Below are positions 1 to 7,325 of a stretch of DNA of 16,459 nucleotides, one piece after another. Location: contig JACMPN010000092.1 in assembly GCA_014377495.1 (NCBI GenBank), positions 1-16,459 of the forward strand, written 5' to 3'. Source of the stretch: Candidatus Sericytochromatia bacterium. Lineage in GTDB: Bacteria > Cyanobacteriota > Sericytochromatia > JACMPN01. Both the position numbers and the translations under genes were made by a program. The notes beneath the pieces were generated by a model. The model had not been told where the DNA came from and searched no databases. It was given only the letters and a program-made list of their open reading frames with translations. Position 1 is the stretch's first letter, and the number at the start of each line of letters is the position of its first letter.

Positions 1-1
1 C

Positions 2-817
2 GCCGGCAAAAGCTCGCTGGTCCAGGCGCTAATGACCCATCTGCGCAAAAACAATGTCGCCGGGGCCGTGCTCGCCGTCGATCCGTCCAGCCCATTTACA
101 GGCGGCGCCTTGTTGGGCGACCGGGTGCGCATGGGCGGTCACGGCCTGGATCCGAACGTCTTCATCCGCTCGATGGGCTCCCGGGGCCACCAGGGCGGGA
201 TGAGCCTGGCGACGAGCCTGGCCGCCCGGGTCCTGGATGCCGCCGGCTATCAGGCGATCGTCATCGAGACGGCCGGCGTCGGCCAGACAGAGCTGGACAT
301 TGCCCAGACGGCCGACACGACGGTTTTGGTGCTGAATCCGGAGACCGGCGACGAAGTCCAGGCCAGCAAAGCCGGGATCATGGAGATCGCCGACCTTTTC
401 ATCATCAACAAGGGGGATCTGCCTGGTTCATCCGCTGCGATGGCCTATGTGCGGGCGATGCAGGAGCTGGATCCGCCAAGATCGTGGAAAGCGCCTGTCC
501 TGCTCGCCCAGACCCAACCGCAACCGGCCGGGATCCCGGCCATCTGGACGGCCATCCAGGACCATGCCCGTCATCTCGCCGACAGCGGCGAACTGGTCAC
601 CCGGCGGACCCGGCAGCTGCGGCATGACGTGCTGGCCCGCCTGGAGGCCGATGTCCACCAGTTCCTGCGCTCAGCCCTGCGTGACCCGGTCCTGTGGGGA
701 CCCGGCGCCGCCGAGGTCCTCGAAAAGCGCAGTCTGGATCCTCTGGCCGCAGCTGACCGTCTGAAGAAGGGACTGCCATGGCACCTGTTGAACGAGCCGG
801 ACCCGCCACAAATGTGA
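2..817 (+). CDS. meaB: MeaB/ArgK-family GTPase, 5' truncated by window edge
   Basis: This is a G3E-family P-loop GTPase of the MeaB/ArgK type, which chaperones adenosylcobalamin-dependent methylmalonyl-CoA mutase by gating cofactor loading in the cytoplasm. The frame is open to the left edge, and the first residues are AGKSSL, the end of the P-loop GxPGAGKSS, so about 50-60 residues are missing. Downstream are DPSSPFTGGALLGDR (the family Mg/switch segment), ETAGVGQTE (G3) and NKGD (G4, in place of the more usual NKAD). The visible 271 residues fit a family length near 320-330. An internal ATG at 32 lies after the P-loop and is not the start. The mutase that usually lies nearby is not in this window. 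Family assignment is firm; the exact client enzyme is inferred. Confidence 0.93.
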   Translation, partial: AGKSSLVQALMTHLRKNNVAGAVLAVDPSSPFTGGALLGDRVRMGGHGLDPNVFIRSMGSRGHQGGMSLATSLAARVLDAAGYQAIVIETAGVGQTELDIAQTADTTVLVLNPETGDEVQASKAGIMEIADLFIINKGDLPGSSAAMAYVRAMQELDPPRSWKAPVLLAQTQPQPAGIPAIWTAIQDHARHLADSGELVTRRTRQLRHDVLARLEADVHQFLRSALRDPVLWGPGAAEVLEKRSLDPLAAADRLKKGLPWHLLNEPDPPQM

Positions 818-961
818 GGCGGTCAGCCTTTGCCGGAAATACCCCGCCACGAGGGCAACTAACGGCTCATGAACAGCTATAACAATGAAATGGACCCGCA
901 TAGCGCCCTGTTATGGCGGCAAAAGCGGCTGCCGGTGCTTCTCTCGGGGCACCCGGGCGGC

Positions 962-990
962 TATACTGATCGTGATTTCGTGTGAAGGGG
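962..990 (+). promoter_or_regulatory. Candidate -10 box and ribosome binding site of the lipoprotein gene
   Basis: TATACT at 962-967 matches a sigma-70 -10 box (one mismatch to TATAAT). No good -35 is seen 16-18 bp upstream. The Shine-Dalgarno AAGGGG at 985-990 lies 7 nt before the ATG at 998. A second weaker box, TATAAC, lies at 878-883. Transcription would start near 974, giving a leader of about 24 nt. Confidence 0.4.
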
Positions 991-997
991 TAAGCAT

Positions 998-2218
998 ATG
1001 CAACGTCGTTCGACTGTCCTTCTGGCGCTGGCCTGCGTGGCCGCCCTTGCCCCTTCATGCACACGGGACGTGCCCGCCGGCCAAACCCAAGGTCCCGGTG
1101 TCACGGCTGCCGGCGGTGTCACCAGCCGGCTGGCGGCAATGACGGCCCCCAGCCGCAACCAGCTGTACCTGATGAACCTGCAGACCCACCGGGTCAACCT
1201 CCAGCTCGACACTGGCACGACGCCGGTCGGTGTGGCGGTCTCACCGAGTGGCCGACAGATCCTCGTCTCGAACTACAACGACGGCACGATCAGCGTCTAC
1301 TGGCGTGAAGACGGCGACTCCTACACGCCGCTGGGCCAGGTGGGCTCTGGCTCCCAGCCCCTCGGCATTACCTTCAACCCGAACCCGACCATCTCCGAAG
1401 CCTACGTCGCCTATCAGGGCGACGGCCGGGTCCTGGTGCTCGACACCCGGGCCGTCCGCCAGCGGCCGACGATCGTGACGACGATCAGCCTGCCCGGCCT
1501 CGATGCCCGGCCCGCCCCGCGCAAGGTTGTCTGCAGCCCCGACGGCAGCCGTGTCTTCGTCACGGATGGTGGCAACGACCTCGTCTACACGATCACCCGC
1601 ACCGGTGGTACGACCGGCAGCTTTGCCGTGACGCCCTCGGCCAAGTTCCCCGGCCAAACGGCCAGCATCGACCTGCACGGCATGGTCGCCCTGCAGAACG
1701 GCCTGGTCTTCATCGCTAACCGGGCGGCGAGCAACCTGCTCGTGTTCAATGGTGCCAACAACCAGATCGTGGGTGAGGTCAATCTCCAGGATCGCATCAG
1801 CCAGGTGCGCTCGCCGATCGTTGGCCCGCTGAACATCGCCATCAACGCCCAGAAAACGAAAATGTACGTGTCCGGCAATGCCGCCTCGGTCGTTTCCGAA
1901 GTGGCTCTGCAGACAAACGGCACCGCCAGCCTGCTGAAGAACGTCTCGGTCTTCAACGGCCGTAACGACACCGCTTCCAGCCCGTATGGCGTGGCCATTA
2001 CGGCTGACGGCAGCAATGTCTACACGACGAACGAGGGCGGCCGGAACCTCTCGGTCCTGAACGCTTCGCCCGACCTGACCTTCGGCAGTGAATTGTTCAA
2101 GAACATCGGCACCGCTGCCTCGGCCAGCGAACTGGTCCCCCTGAACGAAATCACCATGGTGGGTGATGGCGTGTTCTCCACCGGCGTACCGACTGGCCAA
2201 CCCGTCGCTGCCCGCTAA
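998..2218 (+). CDS. Beta-propeller (YVTN/YncE-like) putative lipoprotein
   Basis: This is a 406-residue exported protein of unknown specific role. Residues 1-20 form a signal peptide (RR, then a hydrophobic stretch), followed by Cys21. The lipobox-like end LAPSC makes a lipoprotein plausible, but Pro at -2 is unusual. The body has repeated blades of the type GVAVSPSGRQILVSNYNDG (about 78-96), with similar units near 122-150, 176-200, 232-262, 279-303 and 330-355. This is typical of seven-bladed YVTN/lactonase-like propellers used for binding or as scaffolds. No catalytic signature is recognised. The start is supported by AAGGGG 7 nt upstream. Tandem stops TAA TAG end the gene, and rimO begins 20 bp later, so co-transcription is possible. 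Whether it is a lactonase, a metal-binding protein or a structural protein cannot be told. Confidence 0.8.
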   Translation: MQRRSTVLLALACVAALAPSCTRDVPAGQTQGPGVTAAGGVTSRLAAMTAPSRNQLYLMNLQTHRVNLQLDTGTTPVGVAVSPSGRQILVSNYNDGTISVYWREDGDSYTPLGQVGSGSQPLGITFNPNPTISEAYVAYQGDGRVLVLDTRAVRQRPTIVTTISLPGLDARPAPRKVVCSPDGSRVFVTDGGNDLVYTITRTGGTTGSFAVTPSAKFPGQTASIDLHGMVALQNGLVFIANRAASNLLVFNGANNQIVGEVNLQDRISQVRSPIVGPLNIAINAQKTKMYVSGNAASVVSEVALQTNGTASLLKNVSVFNGRNDTASSPYGVAITADGSNVYTTNEGGRNLSVLNASPDLTFGSELFKNIGTAASASELVPLNEITMVGDGVFSTGVPTGQPVAAR

Positions 2219-2238
2219 TAGCCCAGAGAGTAGTTGAC

Positions 2239-3603
2239 ATGACAGCCACGGCCATCCCGGTCGCCCTCACCGACGCAGTAACCGACAAAGTCTTCGTGCC
2301 GACGCGCGTGGGCGTGGTGCATTTAGGGTGCGCCAAAAACCTCGTCGACACTGAGTCGATGCTCGGTCTGGTCGCGCAGGCCGGCCACGAGGTGGTGACC
2401 GACGAGACGACGGCCGACGTGGTCATCATCAACACCTGCGGCTTCCTGGCTTCGGCTCAGAAAGAAGCGATCGAGACGATCCTCGAAGTCGGTCAATGGG
2501 GCAAGAAAATCATCGTCGCCGGCTGCCTGATCGAGCGGCACAAAGAGGAGCTGGTCGCGGAGCTGCCCGAAGTGCAGGGCTTCATCGGCACCGGTGAGTA
2601 CGCCAAGATCGTCGAGGTCCTCGAAGGGGTCCTTGACGGCCAACGGGTCACCCGGATGGATTCTTCGGACTACATGTACCAGGGCGACACTCCCCGCTTC
2701 CGGACCAGCCTCGTTCCCTACACGTACCTGAAGATCTCGGAAGGCTGCGACCATCCCTGCACGTTCTGCATCATTCCGCAGTTGCGGGGCAAGATGCGCA
2801 GCCGGACGATCGAGTCGATCGTCAAAGAAGCCAAGGAACTGATCGGCGAAGGCTACAAGGAGATCGTCCTTATCGGTCAGGACACGACCGCCTACGGGAC
2901 TGACCTGCCCACCCGGACGAACACGGCCACCCTGCTGCGCACCCTTGGCCAGCTGGATGCCAAGTTCCGCCTGATGTACGCCTATCCGACGACCATCACC
3001 AACGAGCTGCTCGATGTGATGGCGACCGAGCCGAACATCATCCCTTACCTCGACATGCCGCTGCAGCACAGCCATCCCGAAGTGCTGAAGAACATGAAAC
3101 GGCCTTACGGCGCCGGCTACAACCAGAAACTGATCGCCCGCATCCGCGAGAAACTGCCGACGGCCGTGCTGCGCACGACGTTCATCGCCGGCTTCCCCGG
3201 TGAGACCGACGAGCAGTTCGAGGACCTCCTGAGCTTCATCCGCGAGACCGAGTTTGACCATGTCGGCGTGTTTGCCTACTCCAAGGAAGACACGGCGACG
3301 AGCTTTCACCACACCGGCCATCTGACCCAGAAGGTCAAAAAAGATAGGGTCCGGGCCGCCATGCAGGTGCAGCAGCAGGTGTTGCGCCAGACGATGCCCC
3401 GGCACATTGGCAAGACCTATGCCATGCTCGTCGAAGGCGTGCAAGCCGGTAAGGTGTTTGGCCGGACGTTCCTGGACGCCCCGGAAGTCGACGGCCTGAC
3501 GTACGCCAAAGGCCACGCCAATCCGGGCGACTGGATCGATGTCAAAATCACGAAGGCGGGCGTGTACGACACGTTCGGTGAAGTCGTCGGTGAATCTACC
3601 TAA
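2239..3603 (+). CDS. rimO: Ribosomal protein S12 methylthiotransferase RimO
   Basis: RimO is a radical-SAM enzyme with two [4Fe-4S] clusters that methylthiolates the conserved Asp of ribosomal protein S12. The 454-residue protein shows the N-terminal UPF0004 domain with three cluster cysteines at about 31 (HLGCAKNLVDTES), 67 (INTCGFL) and 96 (AGCLIE). The radical-SAM motif CxxxCxxC is at C170/C174/C177 (EGCDHPCTFC). It is followed by LDMPLQHSHPEVLKNMKRP, RTTFIAGFPGET and a C-terminal TRAM-like domain. The CAKNLVD motif favours RimO over MiaB. The ATG at 2239 gives a roughly 22-residue leader before the domain. Its Shine-Dalgarno (AGAGAG) is weak, so a GTG start slightly inside is possible. 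The gene overlaps pgsA by 14 bp, a common neighbour pairing. Confidence 0.95.
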   Translation: MTATAIPVALTDAVTDKVFVPTRVGVVHLGCAKNLVDTESMLGLVAQAGHEVVTDETTADVVIINTCGFLASAQKEAIETILEVGQWGKKIIVAGCLIERHKEELVAELPEVQGFIGTGEYAKIVEVLEGVLDGQRVTRMDSSDYMYQGDTPRFRTSLVPYTYLKISEGCDHPCTFCIIPQLRGKMRSRTIESIVKEAKELIGEGYKEIVLIGQDTTAYGTDLPTRTNTATLLRTLGQLDAKFRLMYAYPTTITNELLDVMATEPNIIPYLDMPLQHSHPEVLKNMKRPYGAGYNQKLIARIREKLPTAVLRTTFIAGFPGETDEQFEDLLSFIRETEFDHVGVFAYSKEDTATSFHHTGHLTQKVKKDRVRAAMQVQQQVLRQTMPRHIGKTYAMLVEGVQAGKVFGRTFLDAPEVDGLTYAKGHANPGDWIDVKITKAGVYDTFGEVVGEST

Positions 3604-4144
3604 CCAACTGACGACGCTTCGTCTGCTCCTTATCCCCGTCTTTCTCTGGGCTGTCTACATACCGGACGCCCGCTGGGTGGCGCTGGCGATTTTTCTCGTC
3701 GCCAGCATCACCGATTTCTTCGACGGGTATCTGGCCCGCAAGTGGAACATGATCACCGATTACGGCAAGGTCATGGACCCACTCGCGGACAAGATGCTGA
3801 TCACCGGGGCGCTCGTCGCCTTTGTCGAGTTCAAGTGGATTCCCGCCTGGACCGTGGTCATCATTTTGGCCCGGGACTTCCTGATCCAGGGCCTGCGCAC
3901 GATCCTCGCCGAGCAGGGCGAGGTCATGGGCGCCGGGATGATGGGCAAGATCAAGACCAACGTGCAGATGATCGCCGTGGTCCTGCTGCTGGCCGGCGCT
4001 ACGGATGCCGGCTGGTGGGTTTACCTGGGTGCCGTGGCCATCACCGTGCTCAGCGGCATCGACTACGTCTGGCGCTCCCGCAAGGTGCTGGCCACCCTGA
4101 CGGGTTCACCGCCGCTGCCGCCCCCACAGCATCAGGAGCCCTAA
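3590..4144 (+). CDS. pgsA: CDP-diacylglycerol--glycerol-3-phosphate 3-phosphatidyltransferase
   Basis: This integral membrane enzyme makes phosphatidylglycerol phosphate from CDP-diacylglycerol and glycerol-3-phosphate, the committed step to acidic phospholipids. The full CDP-alcohol phosphatidyltransferase motif DxxDGxxARx8GxxxDxxxD is present at D42, D45, G46, A49, R50, G59, D63 and D67. Several hydrophobic segments surround it. Starting at GTG 3590 gives MNLPNQLTTLR, the usual N-terminus of the family, and 184 residues, matching the typical length. GTG 3578 (four codons earlier) is an alternative, and the frame stays open to 3539. The start lies inside the end of rimO, so translation is probably coupled. 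The last dozen residues are Pro-rich. Other CDP-alcohol transferases are possible, but the N-terminus and the rimO linkage favour PgsA. Confidence 0.93.
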   Translation: MNLPNQLTTLRLLLIPVFLWAVYIPDARWVALAIFLVASITDFFDGYLARKWNMITDYGKVMDPLADKMLITGALVAFVEFKWIPAWTVVIILARDFLIQGLRTILAEQGEVMGAGMMGKIKTNVQMIAVVLLLAGATDAGWWVYLGAVAITVLSGIDYVWRSRKVLATLTGSPPLPPPQHQEP

Positions 4145-4245
4145 AGAGGCTGCACCGAGCGCCCGGATCACCCGGCAAGAGCGACTCGGGCAACGTAAAG
4201 CGCATCAAGACTGGTCTCGCGCCGCATAACTTTTCAGACCCGCCG

Positions 4246-4342
4246 TTGTTAGACCTGTGGAGCACCGCGGTACAATGACCGTACAGGTGCTGAAGGCCCG
4301 AAACGACTGCCATACAGCGTTCAGGGCCGGTTAAAACGAGGT
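4246..4342 (+). promoter_or_regulatory. Candidate promoter and hairpin-forming leader of the metallophosphoesterase gene
   Basis: TACAAT at 4271-4276 is a good -10 box. A -35-like TTGTTA at 4246-4251 is 19 bp away, and TTAGAC at 4249-4254 is 16 bp away. The -10 is embedded in an inverted repeat: AGCACC (4261-4266) plus GTAC (4270-4273) pairs with GTAC and GGTGCT downstream. Further on, GGCCC pairs with GGGCC while CTGAA pairs with TTCAG in an overlapping arrangement. GAGGT at 4338-4342 lies 10 nt before the GTG start and serves as the Shine-Dalgarno. Confidence 0.4.
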
Positions 4343-4352
4343 AATATCCACC

Positions 4353-5162
4353 GTGCTCCTTACGAAAGCGCCACTCCGTCTCCGGGACCGGCTGCGCAAG
4401 CGCCGGCGGATGAACTGGCAAAACATCCCTGTCGAGATCGTTGATATTGATATTGCCGATTTGCCTCTGGCCTTCGAAGGCTATGAAATCTGCCAGATCA
4501 CGGACGTGCACTTCGGTGGGACGGTGGGCCCCCGGCGGCTCACCCGGGTGGTCCAGCAGGCGACGGCCCTCGAGGCCGACATGTACGTGCTGACCGGCGA
4601 TTACATCGAGGGCCATCACGGCAAGTATGCCGATCCCGTCATGAAACTGCTGGGGACGCTGCCCGGTCCGATCTTCGGTGTCCTGGGCAACCACGACCAC
4701 TGGGGCGGCCAGCGTGGCGCCGAAGACGCCTGCGACCGCCACGGCATCGAGTTGCTGACCAATACCCACCGGATGATCGAGCTGGGCGACGACAAGCTGT
4801 GTCTGGCCGGCGTGGCGGACCTCTGGTGCGACGAACCGGACATCGTCGCTGCCGTGGCGGGCGTCCCTGATGACGTGCCCCGCATCGTCCTCTCGCACAA
4901 CCCCGAATATGTCGAGGACATGGCCGCCGAACGCGTCGACCTGATGCTTAGCGGCCACACGCACGGTGGTCAGGTCCGCCTCTTCGGCAAAGAGTTCAGC
5001 CACGGCTCCTATGGCCGCAAGTACATGAAAGGCCTCGTTGACGCAGGCAACACCCAGGTGTATATCTCCCGGGGCCTGGGCACGTCGGTGGTCCCGTTTC
5101 GGATCGGCGTCCCGCCGGAGATCAGCCTGATCCGCCTGCACCGGGCCCCGGATAAGGCCTAA
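4353..5162 (+). CDS. YkuE-type calcineurin-like metallophosphoesterase
   Basis: This is a two-metal phosphoesterase of 269 residues. All family motifs are visible: D51xH53 (TDVHFGG), GDY with D83, GNHD with N113 and H114, H182 (LSHNPEY), and GHTHGGQ with H202 and H204. The C-terminal GLGTSVVPFRIGVPPEISLI is the signature of the YkuE/YaeI/LpxG-like branch, whose members act at the membrane surface on phospholipid-like or UDP-lipid substrates. No transmembrane helix is visible. The N-terminus is basic (RLRDRLRKRRR), which could hold it at the membrane. The start is GTG with GAGGT 10 nt upstream. It sits 208 bp after pgsA, has its own candidate promoter, and ends at a strong terminator. The substrate is unknown; a link to lipid metabolism is suggested only by family and neighbour. 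Confidence 0.87.
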   Translation: MLLTKAPLRLRDRLRKRRRMNWQNIPVEIVDIDIADLPLAFEGYEICQITDVHFGGTVGPRRLTRVVQQATALEADMYVLTGDYIEGHHGKYADPVMKLLGTLPGPIFGVLGNHDHWGGQRGAEDACDRHGIELLTNTHRMIELGDDKLCLAGVADLWCDEPDIVAAVAGVPDDVPRIVLSHNPEYVEDMAAERVDLMLSGHTHGGQVRLFGKEFSHGSYGRKYMKGLVDAGNTQVYISRGLGTSVVPFRIGVPPEISLIRLHRAPDKA

Positions 5163-5169
5163 AGACGAC

Positions 5170-5208
5170 AAAAAAAGCCGGGCAATCAATGATTGCCCGG
5201 CCTTTTTC
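5170..5208. terminator. Bidirectional Rho-independent terminator
   Basis: A near-perfect inverted repeat at 5177-5201 (arms GCCGGGCAATCA and TGATTGCCCGGC) is flanked by seven A at 5170-5176 and five T at 5203-5207. It therefore works in either direction, between the converging metallophosphoesterase (stop at 5162) and SDR gene (stop at 5258). Confidence 0.92.
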
Positions 5209-5257
5209 TAGCTTTCACGGCCGTGAGCGCCGTCCGCCGACATTGGCGAATGGCGGC

Positions 5258-6358
5258 CTACGCCCGGACAGTCTGCAGATCCGCTTCCGCCAGCGGGGGC
5301 GTGGTTTTCGGCGACATCCAGCCAGCCTCGCGGAACCAGTGCAGGGTTTCCCGGATGCCTCGGGCCGCGTCCGGGTATTGGAATGCAAAGCCAAGCGCCC
5401 GCAGCTTGCCGTTCGAGACGAAATAGTCCCAGCCGAAGAGGGTGGCCATGTCCTTTTCCACCGGGGACACCTTGCCGAAGGCTTTGGCCAAAGGCTGGAT
5501 GATGGTCGCGGCTGTGCGCATGGCACCCTTGACCAATCCCAGCGGCACGCTCGGCAACTGGCGCAGCGTGCGGCCGTGCATCGTCGCCATCAGATTGAAA
5601 AAGTCCACCGTCGTGTAGGGCACGTCGTCGGCCAGGTTGAACGCCTGACCGTCCGCCTCGGGATGGAGGGCGACGTGCAGGGCGCCCCGGGCGACGTCCC
5701 GGGCATGGACGAAGGGGATCCGGAACGTGAAATTGCGGGGGACCATCGGGCTGCCCATCGTGGCCGTCTGCATCAGCAACTGGCCGCCACCGTAGAGGCC
5801 GCGCGGCCCGTAAACCGTGAAGGGCCGGACGACGGCAAAGGAAATATCATGCTCCTTGGCAAAGCGGGCGACCAATTGCTCCTGCTTCCACTTGGATTGC
5901 AGATAGGCCGTTTGCGGCACCTTCGGGTGGTGGTCTTCGTGGATGGGCAGCTTGTCGGCCTGCGGCTCACCGTAGGCCCCGCCGGCCCCCCAGAGGACGA
6001 TCCGCTTCAGGCCGGGGTTGTGTGCCTGGATGGCAGCGAGCAAACGTTCGGTCCCGCCGACATTGACCCGCTCCAGCACGTCGCTCGGGGCGCTGTAGCT
6101 GAAGATCGCCGCAATATGAAAAATGTAGTCGACGCCTTTGACCAACTCGGTCAGGTCGTCCTGGCAAAGATCGGCCGGCACGACCTCGTCGGCGAGTTGC
6201 GTGACCAAGTCCGGATACCGTCCCGGGGCGGGCGCCGCCGTCAGGGCCGACGGGATGTCGGTGGCCCGGATCCGATGCCCGGCCTCTTTGAGCACCTCGA
6301 GCATGTGGGATCCGATGAATCCGCTGGCACCGGTCACGAGGCTGAGGGGCTGTGTCAT
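5258..6358 (-). CDS. Extended SDR / NAD-dependent epimerase-dehydratase family protein
   Basis: This is a Rossmann-fold protein of 366 residues in the extended short-chain dehydrogenase family (GalE, 3-beta-HSD and dihydroflavonol-reductase-like). The N-terminal TGASGFIGSH (residues 9-18) is the nucleotide-binding glycine motif. NVGGTERLL (about 99-107) and the active-site Y152xxxK156 (AYLQSK) follow, with RPFTVYGPRG (about 178-187) further on. The segment just before Y152 reads VLWGAGGAYGE, whereas family members have a catalytic Ser/Thr in an SS(x)VYG-like context. That residue is replaced by Gly/Ala near 124-125. Substrate cannot be predicted: sugar-nucleotide, steroid-like and lipid substrates are all possible. 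Translation starts at ATG 6358 with AGG 5 nt upstream. A plausible promoter lies at 6400-6429. Confidence 0.87.
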   Translation of the reverse strand: MTQPLSLVTGASGFIGSHMLEVLKEAGHRIRATDIPSALTAAPAPGRYPDLVTQLADEVVPADLCQDDLTELVKGVDYIFHIAAIFSYSAPSDVLERVNVGGTERLLAAIQAHNPGLKRIVLWGAGGAYGEPQADKLPIHEDHHPKVPQTAYLQSKWKQEQLVARFAKEHDISFAVVRPFTVYGPRGLYGGGQLLMQTATMGSPMVPRNFTFRIPFVHARDVARGALHVALHPEADGQAFNLADDVPYTTVDFFNLMATMHGRTLRQLPSVPLGLVKGAMRTAATIIQPLAKAFGKVSPVEKDMATLFGWDYFVSNGKLRALGFAFQYPDAARGIRETLHWFREAGWMSPKTTPPLAEADLQTVRA

Positions 6359-6399
6359 AGGACCTGATCGTCTCCGCTAAACCGAACATTTGCTCTGTC

Positions 6400-6429
6400 A
6401 GTCTAGTTGGCGGCGCAGGACCATGCCAA
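6400..6429 (-). promoter_or_regulatory. Candidate sigma-70 promoter of the SDR gene
   Basis: Read on the minus strand, TTGGCA (one mismatch to TTGACA, at 6424-6429) and TAGACT (two mismatches to TATAAT, at 6400-6405) are separated by 18 bp, about 42 bp upstream of the ATG. Confidence 0.4.
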
Positions 6430-6476
6430 GGGCCTGCTCTGAGAACGTCATACCGGCATTTTTTGAGCTGCGGTGG

Positions 6477-7046
6477 TCAGTAGGTGGCGGCGAGGGTCGC
6501 AGTGAGCAGGGCGGGCAATGGGGCATAAGCCGCCCGCAGGGCCGGCTCGGTGGACCACTGCTGCCAGAAGCCGGCCACCCAGTTGCGGTTGTTGGGCACG
6601 TGGATGGCAATGGTCAGCGCCGTCGACGCCCCGTCCCCGATCGGTTCGAGCAGCCAATGCACCTCATAGGGCAACTGGGGGCGATCCGCCCGTTCGCGGA
6701 GATAGCGGCCGTCCTGCTCATCGGCAAAGAACACCCGTTCGCGAACCACCTTGTCGCCAAGGCGCAGGTCGTATGCCGCCCATGCGCCAACACCGGTGGC
6801 TGAGTCGCCGGCGACCTCCCAATGATCAAAGGTCGGGGCTTTTTGGAAGCGGGCCCGCTGGGACCAATCGCGCAACAGGCCGTAGATCCGCCTCGCCTCA
6901 GCCGGGATGGTCGCCCGGACCAACAGGACATGTTCCTGATCGTGGGCCTCGAGCACGTTTTTGCGATCCAGCCCGAACGCCACCGGGGCGGTCAGGGTGA
7001 GCAGTCCGGCGAGCAACAATGCAGTGAGAGAGCGATGATTGGCCAT
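6477..7046 (-). CDS. Secreted SRPBCC/START-like protein
   Basis: This is a 189-residue exported protein. Residues 1-25 are a clear Sec signal peptide (MANHRS, a Leu/Ala-rich core, then APVAFG with a likely cleavage after Gly25). The mature part (HVLLVRATIPAEARRIYGLLRDWSQRARF, then YEVHWLLEPIGDGASTALTIAIHV) resembles SRPBCC/START-type helix-grip proteins (polyketide cyclase/dehydrase and lipid-transport-like). These bind hydrophobic ligands in a cavity. No catalytic residues can be identified, so a ligand-binding role in the cell envelope is an inference. No Shine-Dalgarno is visible before ATG 7046, and a -10 box sits exactly where a leaderless start would be expected. It lies 118 bp upstream of the SDR gene on the same strand and may feed transcription into it. 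Confidence 0.72.
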   Translation of the reverse strand: MANHRSLTALLLAGLLTLTAPVAFGLDRKNVLEAHDQEHVLLVRATIPAEARRIYGLLRDWSQRARFQKAPTFDHWEVAGDSATGVGAWAAYDLRLGDKVVRERVFFADEQDGRYLRERADRPQLPYEVHWLLEPIGDGASTALTIAIHVPNNRNWVAGFWQQWSTEPALRAAYAPLPALLTATLAATY

Positions 7047-7052
7047 ACAGCC

Positions 7053-7061
7053 ATTGTATCA
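7053..7061 (-). promoter_or_regulatory. Extended -10 box consistent with a leaderless mRNA
   Basis: On the minus strand TGATACAAT (TGn plus TACAAT) is followed by six bases and then the ATG at 7046. Initiation 7 nt after the -10 would fall on the A of the start codon. A weak TTGCCG lies 15 bp upstream of the -10. Confidence 0.42.
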
Positions 7062-7127
7062 GGGATCGGCCACCGGCAAGGAACCCCGACGCTCAGTCTC
7101 ACAGGCACTCAGAGGATCCCGGGGACG

Positions 7128-7325
7128 CTAGGCGAAGACGTCGACGTTCCGGCCCAGGCCGGTATCAGCGGCCACCCGCTGGGCGCCGCGCACCGTTTCC
7201 ACGGCATCATTGATGACCCGGGCGCCGTAATACGGGCCGACCACCAACACAGCACTCGCACCACCGGACGCCGCAGACGACCAGTCCCGTGCCGTGGCGC
7301 CGCTTGTAGCACTGACAGACTCCAT
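7128..7325 (-). CDS. Small 65-residue protein of unknown function
   Basis: This short gene has an excellent ribosome binding site: GAGGAG on the minus strand (within 7334-7340), 8 nt before ATG 7325. The protein begins MESVSATSGATARDW, has an Ala/Gly/Val-rich middle (SAVLVVGPYYGARVINDAVETV) that could form a helix, and ends GLGRNVDVFA. I do not recognise it with certainty. The C-terminus recalls the short YjfB-type putative motility proteins, which end in LGxNVDxxA, but the match is from memory and short. Its length, Ser/Thr/Ala-rich N-terminus and terminal G-x-x-(V/I)-D-x-x-A pattern resemble the 66-residue protein at 10878-11078. It is monocistronic. An overlapping minus-strand frame at 7109-7351 has no comparable start signal. 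Confidence 0.62.
   Translation of the reverse strand: MESVSATSGATARDWSSAASGGASAVLVVGPYYGARVINDAVETVRGAQRVAADTGLGRNVDVFA

Noticed and set aside
1241..2200. Minus-strand 319-codon open frame opposite the lipoprotein gene
   Set aside because: Antisense shadow: GC-rich codon bias opens the opposite strand; no ribosome binding site or recognisable domain, while the plus-strand product has a signal peptide and propeller repeats.
2323..3516. Minus-strand 397-codon open frame opposite rimO
   Set aside because: The opposite strand encodes a complete RimO with all cluster cysteines; this translation has no recognisable motif.
4275..4334. 19-codon upstream open frame beginning at ATG 4275
   Set aside because: Its ATG overlaps the putative -10 box, so the transcript would start after it; no ribosome binding site.
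4050..5189. Minus-strand 379-codon open frame opposite the metallophosphoesterase
   Set aside because: It crosses the bidirectional terminator and the leader and is antisense to a protein with all catalytic motifs.
5189..6367. Plus-strand 392-codon open frame opposite the SDR gene
   Set aside because: It begins inside the terminator hairpin and mirrors the SDR codons; Arg/Gly/His-rich translation typical of a shadow.
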